This document shows, piece after piece, positions 44,916-58,000 of a stretch of DNA of 64,000 bases; within the stretch, counting starts at the first letter, position 1, and each line of letters begins with the position of its first letter. The position numbers and the translations under genes are program-made. The DNA comes from Hypericum androsaemum (taxonomy: Eukaryota > Streptophyta > Magnoliopsida > Malpighiales > Hypericaceae), in NCBI GenBank assembly GCA_963995505.1, contig OZ023197.1, positions 6,542,121-6,606,120 on the forward strand. Reading direction: 5' to 3'. Under the pieces are notes generated by a model. It had not been told where the DNA came from, did not search any database, and saw nothing but the letters and a program-made list of their open reading frames with translations.

Positions 44916-47900
44916 TCTTGCCTTTTCATGCCTTTTCATAATTTTTCATGCTCTTTCATGCCTTTTCATGACTTGTCTTGCCTTTTCTTGCCTTTTCACG
45001 CCTTTTCTTTCCTTTTCTTGCCTTTTAATGCCTTTTCATGACTTTTCTTACCTTTTCATGCCTTTTCATGACTTTCTTGCCTTTTCATGCATTTTCATGC
45101 CTTTTCTTGCCTTTTCATGATTTTTCAAGCCTTTTCTTGACTTTTCATGCCTTTTCATGCCTTTTCTTGCCTTTCCTTGCCATGTTTTGCCTTTTCATGC
45201 ATTTTCTTGCCTTTCCATGCCTTTTCATGCATTTTTTTGCCTTGAAGCCTTTTCTTTCCATTTTATGCCTTTTTTGCCTTTTCATGACTTTTCTTGCCTT
45301 TTCATGCCTTTTCATGCCCTTTCTTGCCTTTTCTTGCCTTTTCTTGCATTTTCATACCTTTTCTTGCCTTTTCATGCCTTTTCTTAACTTTTCTTGCATT
45401 TTCATGCCTTTTCTTGCCTTTTCATGCCTTTTCATGCATATTCATGGCTTTTCATGCCTTTTCATGCCTTTTCATACCTTTTCTTGCCTTTTCATGCCTT
45501 TTTATGACTTTTCATGCCTTTTCATGGCTTTTCTTGCCTTTTCATGCCTTTTCATGACTTTTCATGCCTTTTCTTGCCTTTTCATGCTTTTTCTTTCCTT
45601 TTCTTGCCTTTTCTTCCCTTTTCATGCCTTTTATTGCCTTTTCTTGCCTTTTCATGCTTTTCTTGCGTTTACATGCCATTTCTTGCCTTTCCTTACTATT
45701 TCTTGCCTTTTAATGCCTTTTCATGCCTTTTCATACCCTTTGATGCCTTTTCTTGCCTTTTCATGCCTTTTCATGCCTTTTCATGTCTTTTCTTGCCTTT
45801 TCATGCCTTTTCTTCCCTTTTCTTGCCATTTCTTGCCTTTCCTTGCCATTTCTTGCCTTTTCATGCCTTTCCTTGCCTTTTCATGCTTTTTCCTTGCCTT
45901 TTCATAGCTTCTCATGCCTTTTCTTACCTTTTCATGCCTTTCCTTGCCTTTTCATGCCTTTTCTTGCCTTTTCATAGCTTCTCATGCCTTTTCTTACCTT
46001 TTCATGCCTTTTCATGCCTTTTCATGCCTTTTCTTGCCTTTTCTTGCCTTTTCATGTCTTTTCTTGCCTTTTCTTGACTTTTCTTGCCCTTTCATGCCTT
46101 TTCATGCCTTTTCTTGCCTTTTCATGCCTTTTCACGCCTTTTCTATCCTTTTCTTGCCTTTTAATGCCTTTTCATGACTTTTCTTGCCTTTTCATGCCTT
46201 TTCATGACTTTTCTTGCCTTTTCATGCATTTTCATGCCTTTTCTTGCCTTTTCATGATTTTTCAAGCCTTTTCTTAACTTTTCATGCCGTTTCTATCCTT
46301 TCCTTGCCATTTTTTTGCCTTTTCATGCAATTTCTTGCCTTTTCATGCCTTTTCATACCTTTTCATGCCTTGAAGCCTTTTCTTGCCATTTCATGCCTTT
46401 TCATGACTTTTCCTGCCTTTTCATACCTTTTCTTGACTTTTCTTGCCTTTTCATGACTTTTCTTGCATTTTCATACCTTTTCTTGCCTTTTCATGCCTTT
46501 TGTTAACTTTTCTTGCATTTTCATGCCTTTTCTTGCCTTTTCATGCCTTTTCATGCATATTCATGGCTTTTCTTGCCTTTTCATGACTTTTCTTGCCTTT
46601 TCATGCATTTTCTTGCCTTTTCATACCTTTTCTTGCCTTTTCATGCCTTTTTAGGACTTTTCATGCCTTTTCATGCCTTTTCTTGCCTTTACATGCCATT
46701 TCTTGCCTTTCCTTACCATTTCTTGCCTTTTCATACCCTTTGATGCCTTTTCTTGCCTTTTCATGCCTTTTCTTGCCTTTTCATGTCTTTTCTTGCCTTT
46801 TCATGCCTTTTCTTGCCTTTTCTTGCCTTTCCTTGCCATTTCTTGCCTTTTCATGCCTTTCCTTGCCTTTTTATGCCTTTTCATGCCTTTTCCTGACTTT
46901 TCATGCCTTTTCTTTCCTTTTCTTGCCTTTTCTTACCTTTTCATGACTTTTTCTTGCCTTTTTTTGCCTTTTCATGACTTTTCATGCCTTTTCATGACTT
47001 TTCTTGCCTTATAATGCCTTTTTTTGCCTTTTCATGACTTTTCCTGCCTTTTCATGACTTTTCTTGCCTTATAATGCCTTTTCTTCCCTTTTCAAATCTT
47101 TTTTTTCCTTTTCATGCCTTTTCTTGCCTTATAATGCCTTTTCATGCCTTTTCATGCCTTTTTTTTCCTTTTCTTGCCTTTTCATGCCTTTTCTTTCCTT
47201 TTCTTTCCTTTTCATACCTTTTCATGCATTTTTTAACCTTTTCATGCCTTTTCTTTCCTTTTCTTGCCTTTTCATACATTTTCATGCATTTTTTTGCTTT
47301 TTCATGCCTTTTCATGCCTTTTCTTACCTTTTCATGCCTTGTCTTTCCTTTTCTTGTCTTTTCATGCCTTTTCTTTCCTTTTCTTGTCTTTTCATGCCTT
47401 TTCTTTCCTTTTCTTGTCTTTTCATGCCTTTTCTTACCTTTTCATGCCTTTTCTTCCCTTTTCTTGCCTTTTGATGCCTTTTCTTGCCTTTTCTTGCATT
47501 TTGATGCCTTTTCTTGCCTTTTCATGCCTTTTTTTGCCTTTGCTTTCAGTCCTTTTCTTGCCTTTTCATGCCTTTTCATGCCTTTTCATGACTTTTCTTG
47601 CCTTTTCATGCCTTTTCATGATTTTTCTTGCCTTTTCATGCCTTTTCTTGCCTTTTCATGTCTTTTCTTGCCTTTTCTTGCCTTTTCGTGCCTTTTTATG
47701 CCTTTTCTTTCCTTTTCTTGCCTTTTAATGACTTTTCATGCCTTTTCATGACTTTTCATGCCTTTTCATGACTTTTCTTGCCTTTTCAAGCCTTTTCTTG
47801 CCTTTTCTTGTCTTTTCATGCCTTTTCTTGAATTTTCATGCCTTTTCATGACTTTTGTTGCCAGTTCATGCCTTTTCTTGCCTTTTCATGCCTTTTCATG

Positions 47901-50900
47901 ACTTTTCTGCCCTTTTCATGCCTTTTCACAATTTTTCATGCCTTTTCATGACTTTTCTTGCCTTTTCTCGCCTTTTCATGCCTTTTCTTTCCTTTTCTTG
48001 CCTTTTAATTCCTTTTCATGCCTTTTCATGACTTTTCTTGCCTTTTCATGCCTTTTCATGACTTTTTTTTGCCTTTTCATGCCTTTTCATGACTTTTCTT
48101 GCCTTTTCATGCCTTTTCATGATTTTTCAACCCTTTTCTTGACTTTTCACGCCTTTTCTTTCTTTTTCATGACTTTTGTTACCAGTTCATGCCTTTTCTT
48201 GCCTTTTCATGCCTTTTCTTTCCTTTTCATGACTTTTGTTACCAGTTCATGCCTTTTCATGCCTTTTCTTAACTTTTCTTGCATTTTCATGCCTTTTCTT
48301 GCCTTTCATGCCTTTTCATGCATATTCATGGCTTTTCATGCCTTTTCATACCTTTTCTTGCCTTTTCATGCCTTTTCATGACTTTTCTTGCCTTTTCATG
48401 CCTTTTCATGACTTTTCTTGCCTTTTCATGCCTTTTCATGATTTTTCAACCCTTTTCTTGACTTTTCACGCCTTTTCTTTCCTTTTCATGACTTTTGTTG
48501 CCAGTTCATGCCTTTTCATGATTTTTCAACCCTTTTTTTGACTTTTCACGCCTTTTCTTTCCTTTTCTTGCCTTTTAATGCCTTTTCATGCCTTTTCATG
48601 ACTTTTCTTGCCTTTTCATGACTTTTCTTGCCTTTTCATGCATTTTCATGCCTTTTCTTGCCTTTTCATGATTTTTCAAGCCTTTTCTTGACTCTTCATG
48701 CCTTTTCTTGCCTTTCCTTGCCTTTTCTTGCATTTTCTTGCCTTTTCATGCCTTTTCATACCTTTTCATGCATTTTTTTGCCTTCAAGCCTTTTCTTGCC
48801 ATTTCATGCATTTTTTTGCCTTTTCATGACTTTTCCTGCCTTTTTATACCTTTTCATGACTTTTCTTGCCTTTTCATGACTTTTCATACCTTTTCTTGCA
48901 TTTTCATGCCTTTTCATGCCTTTTCTTTCATTTTCATACCTTTTCTTGTCTTTTCATGCCTTTTCTTAATTTTTCTTGCATTTTCATGCCTTTTCACGCC
49001 TTTTCATGCATATTCATGGCTTTTCTTGACTTTTCATGCCTTTTCTTGCCTTTTCATACCTTTTCTTGCCTTTTCATTCCTTTTTATGACTTTTCATGCC
49101 TTTTCATGACTTTTCATGCCTTTTCTTGCCTTTTCATGCCTTTTTTTTCCTTTTCTTGTCTTTTCATGCCTTTTCTTGCCTTTTCTTCCCTTTTCATGCC
49201 TTTTATTGCCTTTTCTTGCCCTTTCATGCTTTTCTTGCCTTTCCTTACCATTTCTTGCCTTTTCATCCCTTTTCTTGCCTTTTCATACGCTTTGATGCCT
49301 TTTCTTGCCTTTTCATGCCTTTTCTTGCTTTTCTTGCCTTTCCTAGCCATTTCTTGCCTTTCATGCCTTTCCTTGCCTGTTCATGCCTTTTCTTGCCTTT
49401 TCATAGCTTTTCAAGCCTTTTCTTACCTTTTCATGCCTTTTCTTGCCTTTTCATTACTTTTCATGCCTTTTCATGCCTTTTCTTGCCTTTTCATGATTTT
49501 TCTTGTCTTTTCATGCCTTTTCATGCCTTTTCATGCCTTTTCTTGCCTTTTCATGAATTTTCTTGCCTTTTTTGCCTTTATCATGCCTTTTCATGACTTT
49601 TCATGCCTTTTCATGCCTTTTCATGCCTTTTCTCGCCTTTTCATGCATTTTCTTTCCTTTTCTTATCTTTTCATGCCTTTTCTTGCCTTTTCATGCCTTT
49701 TATTGCCTTTTCTTGCCTTTTCATGCTTTTCTTGCGATTACATGCCATTTCTTGCCTTTCCTTACCATTTCTTGCCTTTTTATTCCTTTTCATGCCTTTT
49801 CTTGCCTTTTCATACCCTTTGATGCCTTTTCTTGCCTTTTCATGCCTTTTCTTGCCTTTTCATGTCTTTTCATGCCTTTTCATGCCTTTTCTTGCCTTTT
49901 CTTGCCTTTCCTTACCATTTCTTGCCTTTTCATGCCTTTTCTTGCCTTTTCATACCTTTTCTTGCCTTTTCATAGCTTTTTATGCCTTTTCTTACCTTTT
50001 CTTACCTTTTCATGCCTTTTCTTACCTTTTTATGCCTTTTTTTGCCTTTTCAAGCCTTTTCATGCCTTTTCATGACTTTTCTTGCCTTTTCATGCCTTTT
50101 CTTGCCTTTTCATGCATTTTCTTTCCTTTTCTTGTCTTTTATGACTTTTCTTGCCTTTTCATGACTTTTCATGCCTTTTCATGCCTTTCTTGCCTTTTCA
50201 TGCCTTTTCTTGCCTTTTCATGCCTTTTTTTACCTTTTCATGCCTTTTCTTTCCTTTTCTTGCCTTTTCATAACTTTTCAAGCATTTTTTTGCCTTTTCA
50301 AGCCTTTTCATGCCTTTTCTTGCCTTTTCATGCCTTTTCTTTCTTTTTCTTGCCTTTTTATGAATTTTCTTGCCTTTTTATGACTTTTCATGCCTTTTCT
50401 TGCCTTTTCATGCCTTTTCTTTCCTTTACTTTCCTTTTCTTGTCTTTTCATTCCTTTTCTTGCCTTTTCTTGCCTTTTCTTCCCTTTTCTTGCCTTTTCA
50501 TGCCTTTTCTTGCATTTTGATGCCTTTTCATGCCTTTTCTTTCAGGCATTTTCTTGCCTTTTCTTGCCTTTTCATGCCTTTTCATGACTTTTCTTGCCTT
50601 TTCATGATTTTTCTTGCCTTTTCATGCCTTTTCTTGCCTTTTCATGTCTTTTCTTGTCTTTTCTTGCCTTTTCATGCCTTTTCTTGCCTTTTCGTGCATT
50701 TTTATTCCTTTTCTTGTCTTTTCATGACTTTTCATGCATTTTTATGACTTTTCTTGCCTTTTCTTGTCTTTTTATGACTTTTCTTGCCTTTTCTTGTCTT
50801 TTCTTGCCTTTTCTTGTCTTTTCATGCTTTTCTTGCCTTTTCATGCCTTTTCATGACTTTTGTTGCCATTTCATGCCTTTTCTTGCCTTTTCATGCCTTT

Positions 50901-53900
50901 TCATTACTTTTCTTGCCTTTTCATGCCTTTTCACAATTTTTCATGCCTTTTCATGACTTTTCTTGCCTTTTCTTGCCTTTTCACGCCTTTTCTTTCCTTT
51001 TCTTGCCTTTTAAGGCCTTTTCATGACTTTTCTTACCTTTTCATGCCTTTTCAAGACTTTTCTTGCCTTTTCATGCATTTTCATGCCTTTTCTTGCCTTT
51101 TCATGATTTTTCAAGCCTTTTCTTGACTTTTCATGCCTTTTCATGCCTTTTCTTGCCTTTCCTTGCCATGTTTTGCCTTTTCATGCATTTTTTTGCCTTT
51201 TCATGCATTTTTTTGCCTTGAAGCCTTTTCTTGCCATTTTATGCCTTTTTTTGCCTTTTCATGACTTTTCCTGCCTTTTCATACCTTTTCATGACTTTTC
51301 TTGCCTTTTCATGACTTTTCATACCTTTTCTTGCATTTTCATGCCTTTTCTTGCCTTTTTATGCATTTTCTTTCCTTTTCTTGCCTTTTCATGCCTTTTG
51401 TTGCCTTTTCATGCCTTTTCTTGCATTTTCATACCTTTGCTTGCTTTTTCATGCCTTTTCTTAACTTTTCTTTCATTCTCATGCCTTTTCTTTCCTTTTC
51501 ATGCCTTTTCATGCATATTCATGGCTTTTCATGGCTTTTCATGCCTTTTCATACCTTTTCTTGCCTTTTCATGCCTTTTTATGACTTTTCATGCCTTTTC
51601 ATGCCTTTTTATGACTTTTCATGCCTTTTCATGGCTTGTCTTGCCTTTTCATGCCTTTTCATGACTTTTCATGCCTTTTCTTGCCTTTTCATGCCTTTTC
51701 TTTCCTTTTCTTGTCTTTTCATGCCTTTTCTTGCCTTTTCTTCCCTTTTCATGCCTTTTATTGCCTTTTCTTGCCTTTTCATGCTTTTCTTGCGTTTACA
51801 TGCCATTTCTTGCCTTTCCTTACCATTTCTTGCCTTTTAATGCCTTTTCATGCCTTTTCATACCCTTTGATGCCTTTTCTTGCCTTTTCATGCCTTTTTA
51901 TGCCTTTTCATGTCTTTTCTTGCCTTTTCATGCCTTTTCTTGCCTTTTCTTGCCATTTCTTGCCTTTCCTTGCCATTTCTTGCCTTTTCATGCCTTTCCT
52001 TGCCTTTTCATGCCTTTTCTTGCCTTTTCATAGCTTCTCATGCCTTTTCTTACCTTTTCATGCCTTTCCTTGCCTTTTCATGCCTTTTCTTGCCTTTTCA
52101 TAGCTTCTCATGCCTTTTCTTACCTTTTCATGCCTTTTCATGCCTTTTCTTGCCTTTTCTTGATTTTTCATGTCTTTTCTTGCCTTTTCTTGACTTTTCT
52201 TGACCTTTCATGCCTTTTCTTGCCTTTTCATGCCTTTTCACGCCTTTTCTATCCTTTTCTTGCCTTTTAATGCCTTTTCATGACTTTTCTTGCCTTTTCA
52301 TGCCTTTTCATGACTTTTCTTGCCTTTTCATGCATTTTCATGCCTTTTCTTGCCTTTTCATCCCTTTTCTTGCCTTTTCTTGACTTTTCATGCCTTTTCT
52401 ATCCTTTCCTTGCCATTTTTTGCCTTTTCAAGCAATTTCTTGCCTTTTCATGCCTTTTCATACCTTTTCATGCCTTGAAGCCTTTTCTTGCCATATCATG
52501 CCTTTTTTTGCCTTTTCATGACTTTTCCTGCCTTTTCATACCTTTTCTTGACTTTTCTTGCCTTTTCATGACTTTTCTTGCATTTTCATACCTTTTCTTG
52601 CCTTTTCATGCCTTTTGTTAACTTTTCTTGCATTTTCATGTCTTTTCTTGCCTTTTCATTCCTTTTCATGCGTATTCATGGCTTTTCTTGCCTTTTCATG
52701 ACTTTTCTAGCCTTTTCATGCCTTTTCTTGCCTTTTCATACCTTTTCATGCCTTTTTAGGACTTTTTAGGACTTTTCATGCCTTTTCATGCCTTTTCTTG
52801 CCTTTTCATGCCTTTTCTTTCCTTTTCTTGTCTTTTCATGCCTTTTCTTCCCTTTTCTTCCCTTTTCATGCCTTTTATTGCCTTTTCTTGCCTTTTCATG
52901 CTTTTCTAGCGTTTACATGCCATTTCTTGCCTTTCCTTACCATTTCTTGCCTTTTTATGGCTTTTCATGCCTTTTCTTGCCTTTTCATACTCTTTGATAC
53001 CTTTTCTTGTCTTTTCATGCCTTTCCTTGCCTTTTCATGCCTTTTCATGCCTTTTCTTGACTTTTCATGCCTTTTCTTTCCTTTTCTTGCCTTTTCTTAC
53101 CTTTTCATGACTTTTCTTTCCTTTTTTTGCCTTTTCATGACTTTTCATGCCTTTTCATGACTTTTCTTGCCTTATAATGCCTTTTTTTGCCTTTTCATGC
53201 CTTTTCATGACTTTTCTTGCCTTATAATGCCTTTTCTTGCCTTTTCATATCTTTTTTTTCCTTTTCATGCCTTTTCTTGCCTTATAATGCCTTTTCTTGC
53301 CTTTTCATGCCTTTTTTTTCCTTTTCTTGCCTTTTCATGCCTTTTCTTTCCTTTTCTTTCCTTTTCATACCTTTTCATGCATTTTTAACCTTTTCATGCC
53401 TTTGCTTTCCTTTTCTTGCCTTTTCATACCTTTTCATGCATTTTTTTGCCTTTTCATGCCTTTTCTTACCTTTTCATGCCTTGTCTTTCCTTTTCTTGTC
53501 TTTTCATGCCTTTTCTTTCCTTTTCTTGTCTTTTCATGCCTTTTCTTTCCTTTTCTTGTCTTTTCATGCCTTTTCTTACCTTTTCATGCCTTTTCTTCCC
53601 TTTTCTTGAATTTTGATGCCTTTTCTTGCCTTTTCTTGCATTTTGATGCCTTTTCTTGCCTTTTCATGCCTTTTTTTGCCTTTGCTTTCAGGCCTTTTCT
53701 TGCCTTTTCATGCCTTTTCATGATTTTTCTTGCCTTTTCATGCCTTTTCATGATTTTTCTTGCCTTTTCATGCCTTTTCTTGCCTTTTCATGTCTTTTCT
53801 TGCCTTTTCATGCCTTTTCGTACCTTTTTATGCCTTTTCTTTCCTTTTCTTGCCTTTTCATGACTTTTCATGCCTTTTCATGACTTTTCTTGCCTTTTCA

Positions 53901-54268
53901 AGCCTTTTCTTGCCTTTTCTTGTCTTTTCATGCCTTTTCTTGAATTTTCATGCCTTTTCATGACTTTTGTTGCCAGTTCATGCCTTTTCTTGCCTTTTCA
54001 TGCCTTTTCATCACTTTTCTGCGCTTTTCATGCCTTTTCACAATTTTTCATGCCTTTTCATGACTTTTCTTGCCTTTTCTCGCCTTTTCATGCCTTTTCT
54101 TTCCTTTTCTTGCCTTTTAATTCCTTTTCATGCCTTTTCATGACTTTTCTTGCCTTTTCATGCCTTTTCATGACTTTTTTTGCCTTTTCATGCCTTTTCA
54201 TGATTTTTCAACCCTTTTCTTGACTTTTCACGCCATTTCTTTCCTTTTCTTGCCTTTTCATGCCTTTT
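44916..54268. repeat. Decamer satellite, class III block, left part
   Basis: 9.35 kb of the same decamer, marked by frequent CCTTTTCATGACTTTTC, CTTATAATGCC (47009, 47069, 47129) and CCTTGAAGCC (45240, 46368, 51216, 52473; CCTTCAAGCC at 48781). The marker spacing repeats over about 6 kb, showing higher-order structure. No genes seen. Confidence 0.95.
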
Positions 54269-55057
54269 TGATATGAATATGGGAAGCACTCATATGATGA
54301 TTTCAAGTGCCAATCTGACCAAGTGAGAGAGCACACACAAAGCACTTCAAGTCACAACTTTGTGGGCTGATTTCCAAGCATACTTTAGAGAGTTGGGCTC
54401 AAGCAAATTTATTAAAGTCCATGGACCAAGCCACGAAATTCAGCTGAGTTTATGACCTTAATACAAGTTCTAGAAGGTCCATTTAGCAGCCAAGATCTTG
54501 AAGATTTATTCTCTCTGATTTGGGCATTCTATTTAGGAAGTTTATTTCAGCCATTAGTTTTGATTAGGAAGTTATATTCCAACAACTCTTGGCTTATTTA
54601 GCTTGTTTGTCACATTTTTAGCCTTCCTAAAAGGCTGAGATTTGTTTCCTTTTTAGTTTCCCTTTCCAGCCAGATTTTTAGGAGTTGTTTGATTTGGAAT
54701 CTCTTTGTAATATTGAGCCTATTTATAGAGGCTTATGCAATGAGAAAAGGAGACCATTATTGATTGAAAAACGTGGGCCTTGCTCTCTTGGTTCTTCGGA
54801 ACTGTTCGAACACAATGGAGGGATTCCGTCGAGTTCACTATTGACTTATCAAGCGGATCTTCATCACCGTTTGTGGCGTCATCGACATATCAAGGTTCTT
54901 TGTTTCAACTCAAGCAGCGGGTCGCGGTCTTAATACCAAGGTTCTTGTTTGGTTGTGAGCATCGGGTCGAGATCTCCATCACGAACTGATCTAGAACGAT
55001 CTGGGATTTCACGCTTTGTGGCCGGGTCTCGTCGCATCATTGACTGGGTTCGTATCA
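54269..55057 (+). mobile_element. Solo LTR, Ty3/gypsy family A
   Basis: 789 bp from TGATATGAAT to GTTCGTATCA with satellite on both sides and no primer site after it. Flanking five bases are CTTTT on both sides, consistent with a target-site duplication, although CTTTT is also part of the satellite unit. Stem AAGCGG (54851) / CCGTTT (54867) retained; TATTTATAG near 54720. Diverged from copies 1 and 2, including a different 3' end, so it is an older or separate insertion. A damaged pol tail is visible near 54320. Confidence 0.92.
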
Positions 55058-58000
55058 CTTTTCTTGCCTTTTCATGCCTTTTCATGCCTTTTCTTGCCTT
55101 TTCATGCCTTTTCTTGCCTTTTCATGCCTTTTCATGATTTTTCAACCCTTTTCTTGACTTTTCACGCCTTTTCTTTCCTTTTCTTGCCTTTTCATGCCTT
55201 TTCATGACTTTTCTTGCCTTTTCATGACTTTTCTTGCCATTTCATGCATTTTCATGCCTTTTCATGCATTTTCATGCCTTTTCTTGCCTTTTCATGATTT
55301 TTCAAGCCTTTTCTTGACTTTTCATGCCTTTTCTTGCCTTTCCTTGCCATTTTTTGCCTTTTCATGCATTTTCTTGCCTTTTCATGCCTTTTCATACCTT
55401 TTCATGCATTTTTTTGCCTTGAAGCCTTTTCTTGCCATTTCATGCATTTTTTTGCCTTTTCATGACTTTTCCTGCCATTTTATACCTTTTCATGACTTTT
55501 CTTGCCTTTTCATGACTTTTCATACCTTTTCTTCCATTTTCATGCCTTTTCTTGCCTTTTTATGCATTTTCTTTCCTTTTCTTGCCTTTTCATGCCTTTT
55601 CTTGCCTTTTCATGCCTTTTCTTTCATTTTCATACCTTTTCTTGCCTTTTCATGCCTTTTCTTAACTTTTCTTGCATTTTCATGCCTTTTCATGCCTTTT
55701 CATGCCTTTTCACGCCTTTTCATGCCTTTTCTTAACTTTTCATACCTTTTCTTGCCTTTTCATGCCTTTTTATGACTTTTCATGCCTTTTCATGACTTTT
55801 CTTGCCTTTTCATGCCTTTTCATGCCTTTTCTTGCCTTTTCATGCCTTTTTTTTCCTTTTCTTGTCTTTTCATGCCTTTTCTTGCCTTTTCTTCCCTTTT
55901 CATGCCTTTTATTGCCTTTTCTTGCGCTTTCATGCTTTTCTTGCCTTTCCTTACCATTTCTTGTCTTTTTATGCCTTTTCATCCCTTTTCTTGCCTTTTC
56001 ATACCCTTTGATGCCTTTTCTTGCCTTTTCATGCCTTTTCTTGCCTTTTCATGCCTTTTCTTGCTTTTCTTGCCTTTCCTAGCCATTTCTTGCCTTTCCT
56101 TGCCTGTTCATGCCTTTTCTTGCCTTTTCATAGCTTTTCATGCCTTTTCTTACCTTTTCATGCCTTTTCTTGCCTTTTCATGACTTTTCATGCCTTTTCA
56201 TGCCTTTTCTTGCCTTTTCATGACTTTTCTTGCCTTTTCATGTCTTTTCATGCCTTTTCATGCCTTTTCTTGCCTTTTCATGACTTTTCTTGCCTTTTTT
56301 TTGCCTTTTCTTGCCTTATCATGCCTTTTCATGACTTTTCATGCCTTTTCATACCTTTTCTTGCCTTATAATGCCTTTTCTTGCCTTTTCATGCCTTTTT
56401 TTGCCTTTTCATGCCTTTTCTTGCCTTATAATGCCTTTTCTTGCCTTTTCATGCCTTTTTTTTCCTTTTCATACCTTTTCTTGCCTTATAATGCCTTTTC
56501 TTGCCTTTTCATGCCTTTTTTTTCCTTTTTTTGCCTTTTCATGCCTTTTCTTTCCTTTTCTTGCATTTTCATACCTTTTCATGCATTTTTTTACCTTTTC
56601 ATGCCTTTTCTTTCCTTTTCTTGCCTTTTAATACCTTTTCATGCATTTTTTTGCCTTTTCATGCCTTTTCATGCCTTTTCTTGCCTTTTCATGCCTTTTC
56701 TTTCTTTTTCTTGCCTTTTTATGACTTTTCTTGCCTTTTTATGACTTTTCATGCCTTTTCATGCCTTTTCTTGCCTTTTCATGCCTTTTCTTTCCTTTTC
56801 TTGTCTTTTCATTCCTTTTCTTGCCTTTTCATGCATTTTCTTGCCTTTTCAAGCCTTTTCTTCCCTTTTCTTGCCTTTTCATGCCTTTTCTTGCATTTTG
56901 ATGCCTTTTCTTGCCTTTTCATGCCTTTTTTTGCCTTTTCTTTCAGGCCTTTTCTTGCCTTTTCTTGCCTTTTCATGCCTTTTTTTGCCTTTTCTTTCAG
57001 GCCTTTTCTTGCCTTTTCTTGCCTTTTCATGCCTTTTCATGCCTTTTCTTACCTTTTCATGCCTTTTCTTGCATTTTCATGCCTTTTCATGACTTTTCTT
57101 TCTTTTTCATGCCTTTTCATGCCTTTTCTTGCCTTTTTATGCCTTTTCATGCCTTTTCTTGCCTTTTCATGCCTTTTCATGACTTTGCTTTCTTTCTCAT
57201 GCCTTTTCATGACTTTTCTTGCCTTTTCAAGCCTTTTCATGCCTTTTCTTTCCTTTTCTTAACTTTTCATGCCTTTTCTTTCCTTTTCTTGCCTTTTCAT
57301 GCCTTTTCTTTCCTTTTCTTATCTTTTCATGTCTTTTCATGCCTTTTCTTGTCTTTTCATGCCTTTTCTTCCCTTTTCATGCCTTTTCTTGCCTTTTCAT
57401 GCCTTTTCTTGCCTTTTCATGCCTTTTCTTCCCTTTTCTTGCCTTTTCATGCCTTTTCATGCCCTTTCATGCCTTTTCTTGCCTTTTCATGACTTTTGTT
57501 TCTTTTTCATGCCTTTTCATGACTTTTCTTGCCTTTTCATGCCTTTTCATGCCTTTTCTTTCCTTTTCTTGCCTTTTCTTGCCTTTTCTTGCCTTTTCAT
57601 GCCTTTTCTTGTCTTTTCATGCCTTTTCATGCATTTTCATGCCTTTTCTTGCCTTTTCATTCCTTTTCTTGCCTTTTCATGCCTTTTCTTCCCTTTTCTT
57701 GCCTTTTCTTGCATTTTGATGCCTTTTCATTCCTTTTCATGCCTTTTCATTCCTTTTCTTGCCTTTTCATGCCTTTTCTTGCCTTTTCATGATTTTTCTT
57801 GCCTTTTCATGCCTTTTCATGATTTTTCTTACCTTTTCATGCCTTTTCATGATTTTTCTTGCCTTTTCATCCCTTTTCTTGCGTTTTCATATCTTTTCTT
57901 GCCTTTTCATGCCTTTTCTTGTCTTTTCTTGCCTTTTCATGACTTTTCTTGCCTTTTCATGATTTTTCTTGCCTTTTCATGATTTTTCTTGCCTTTTCAT

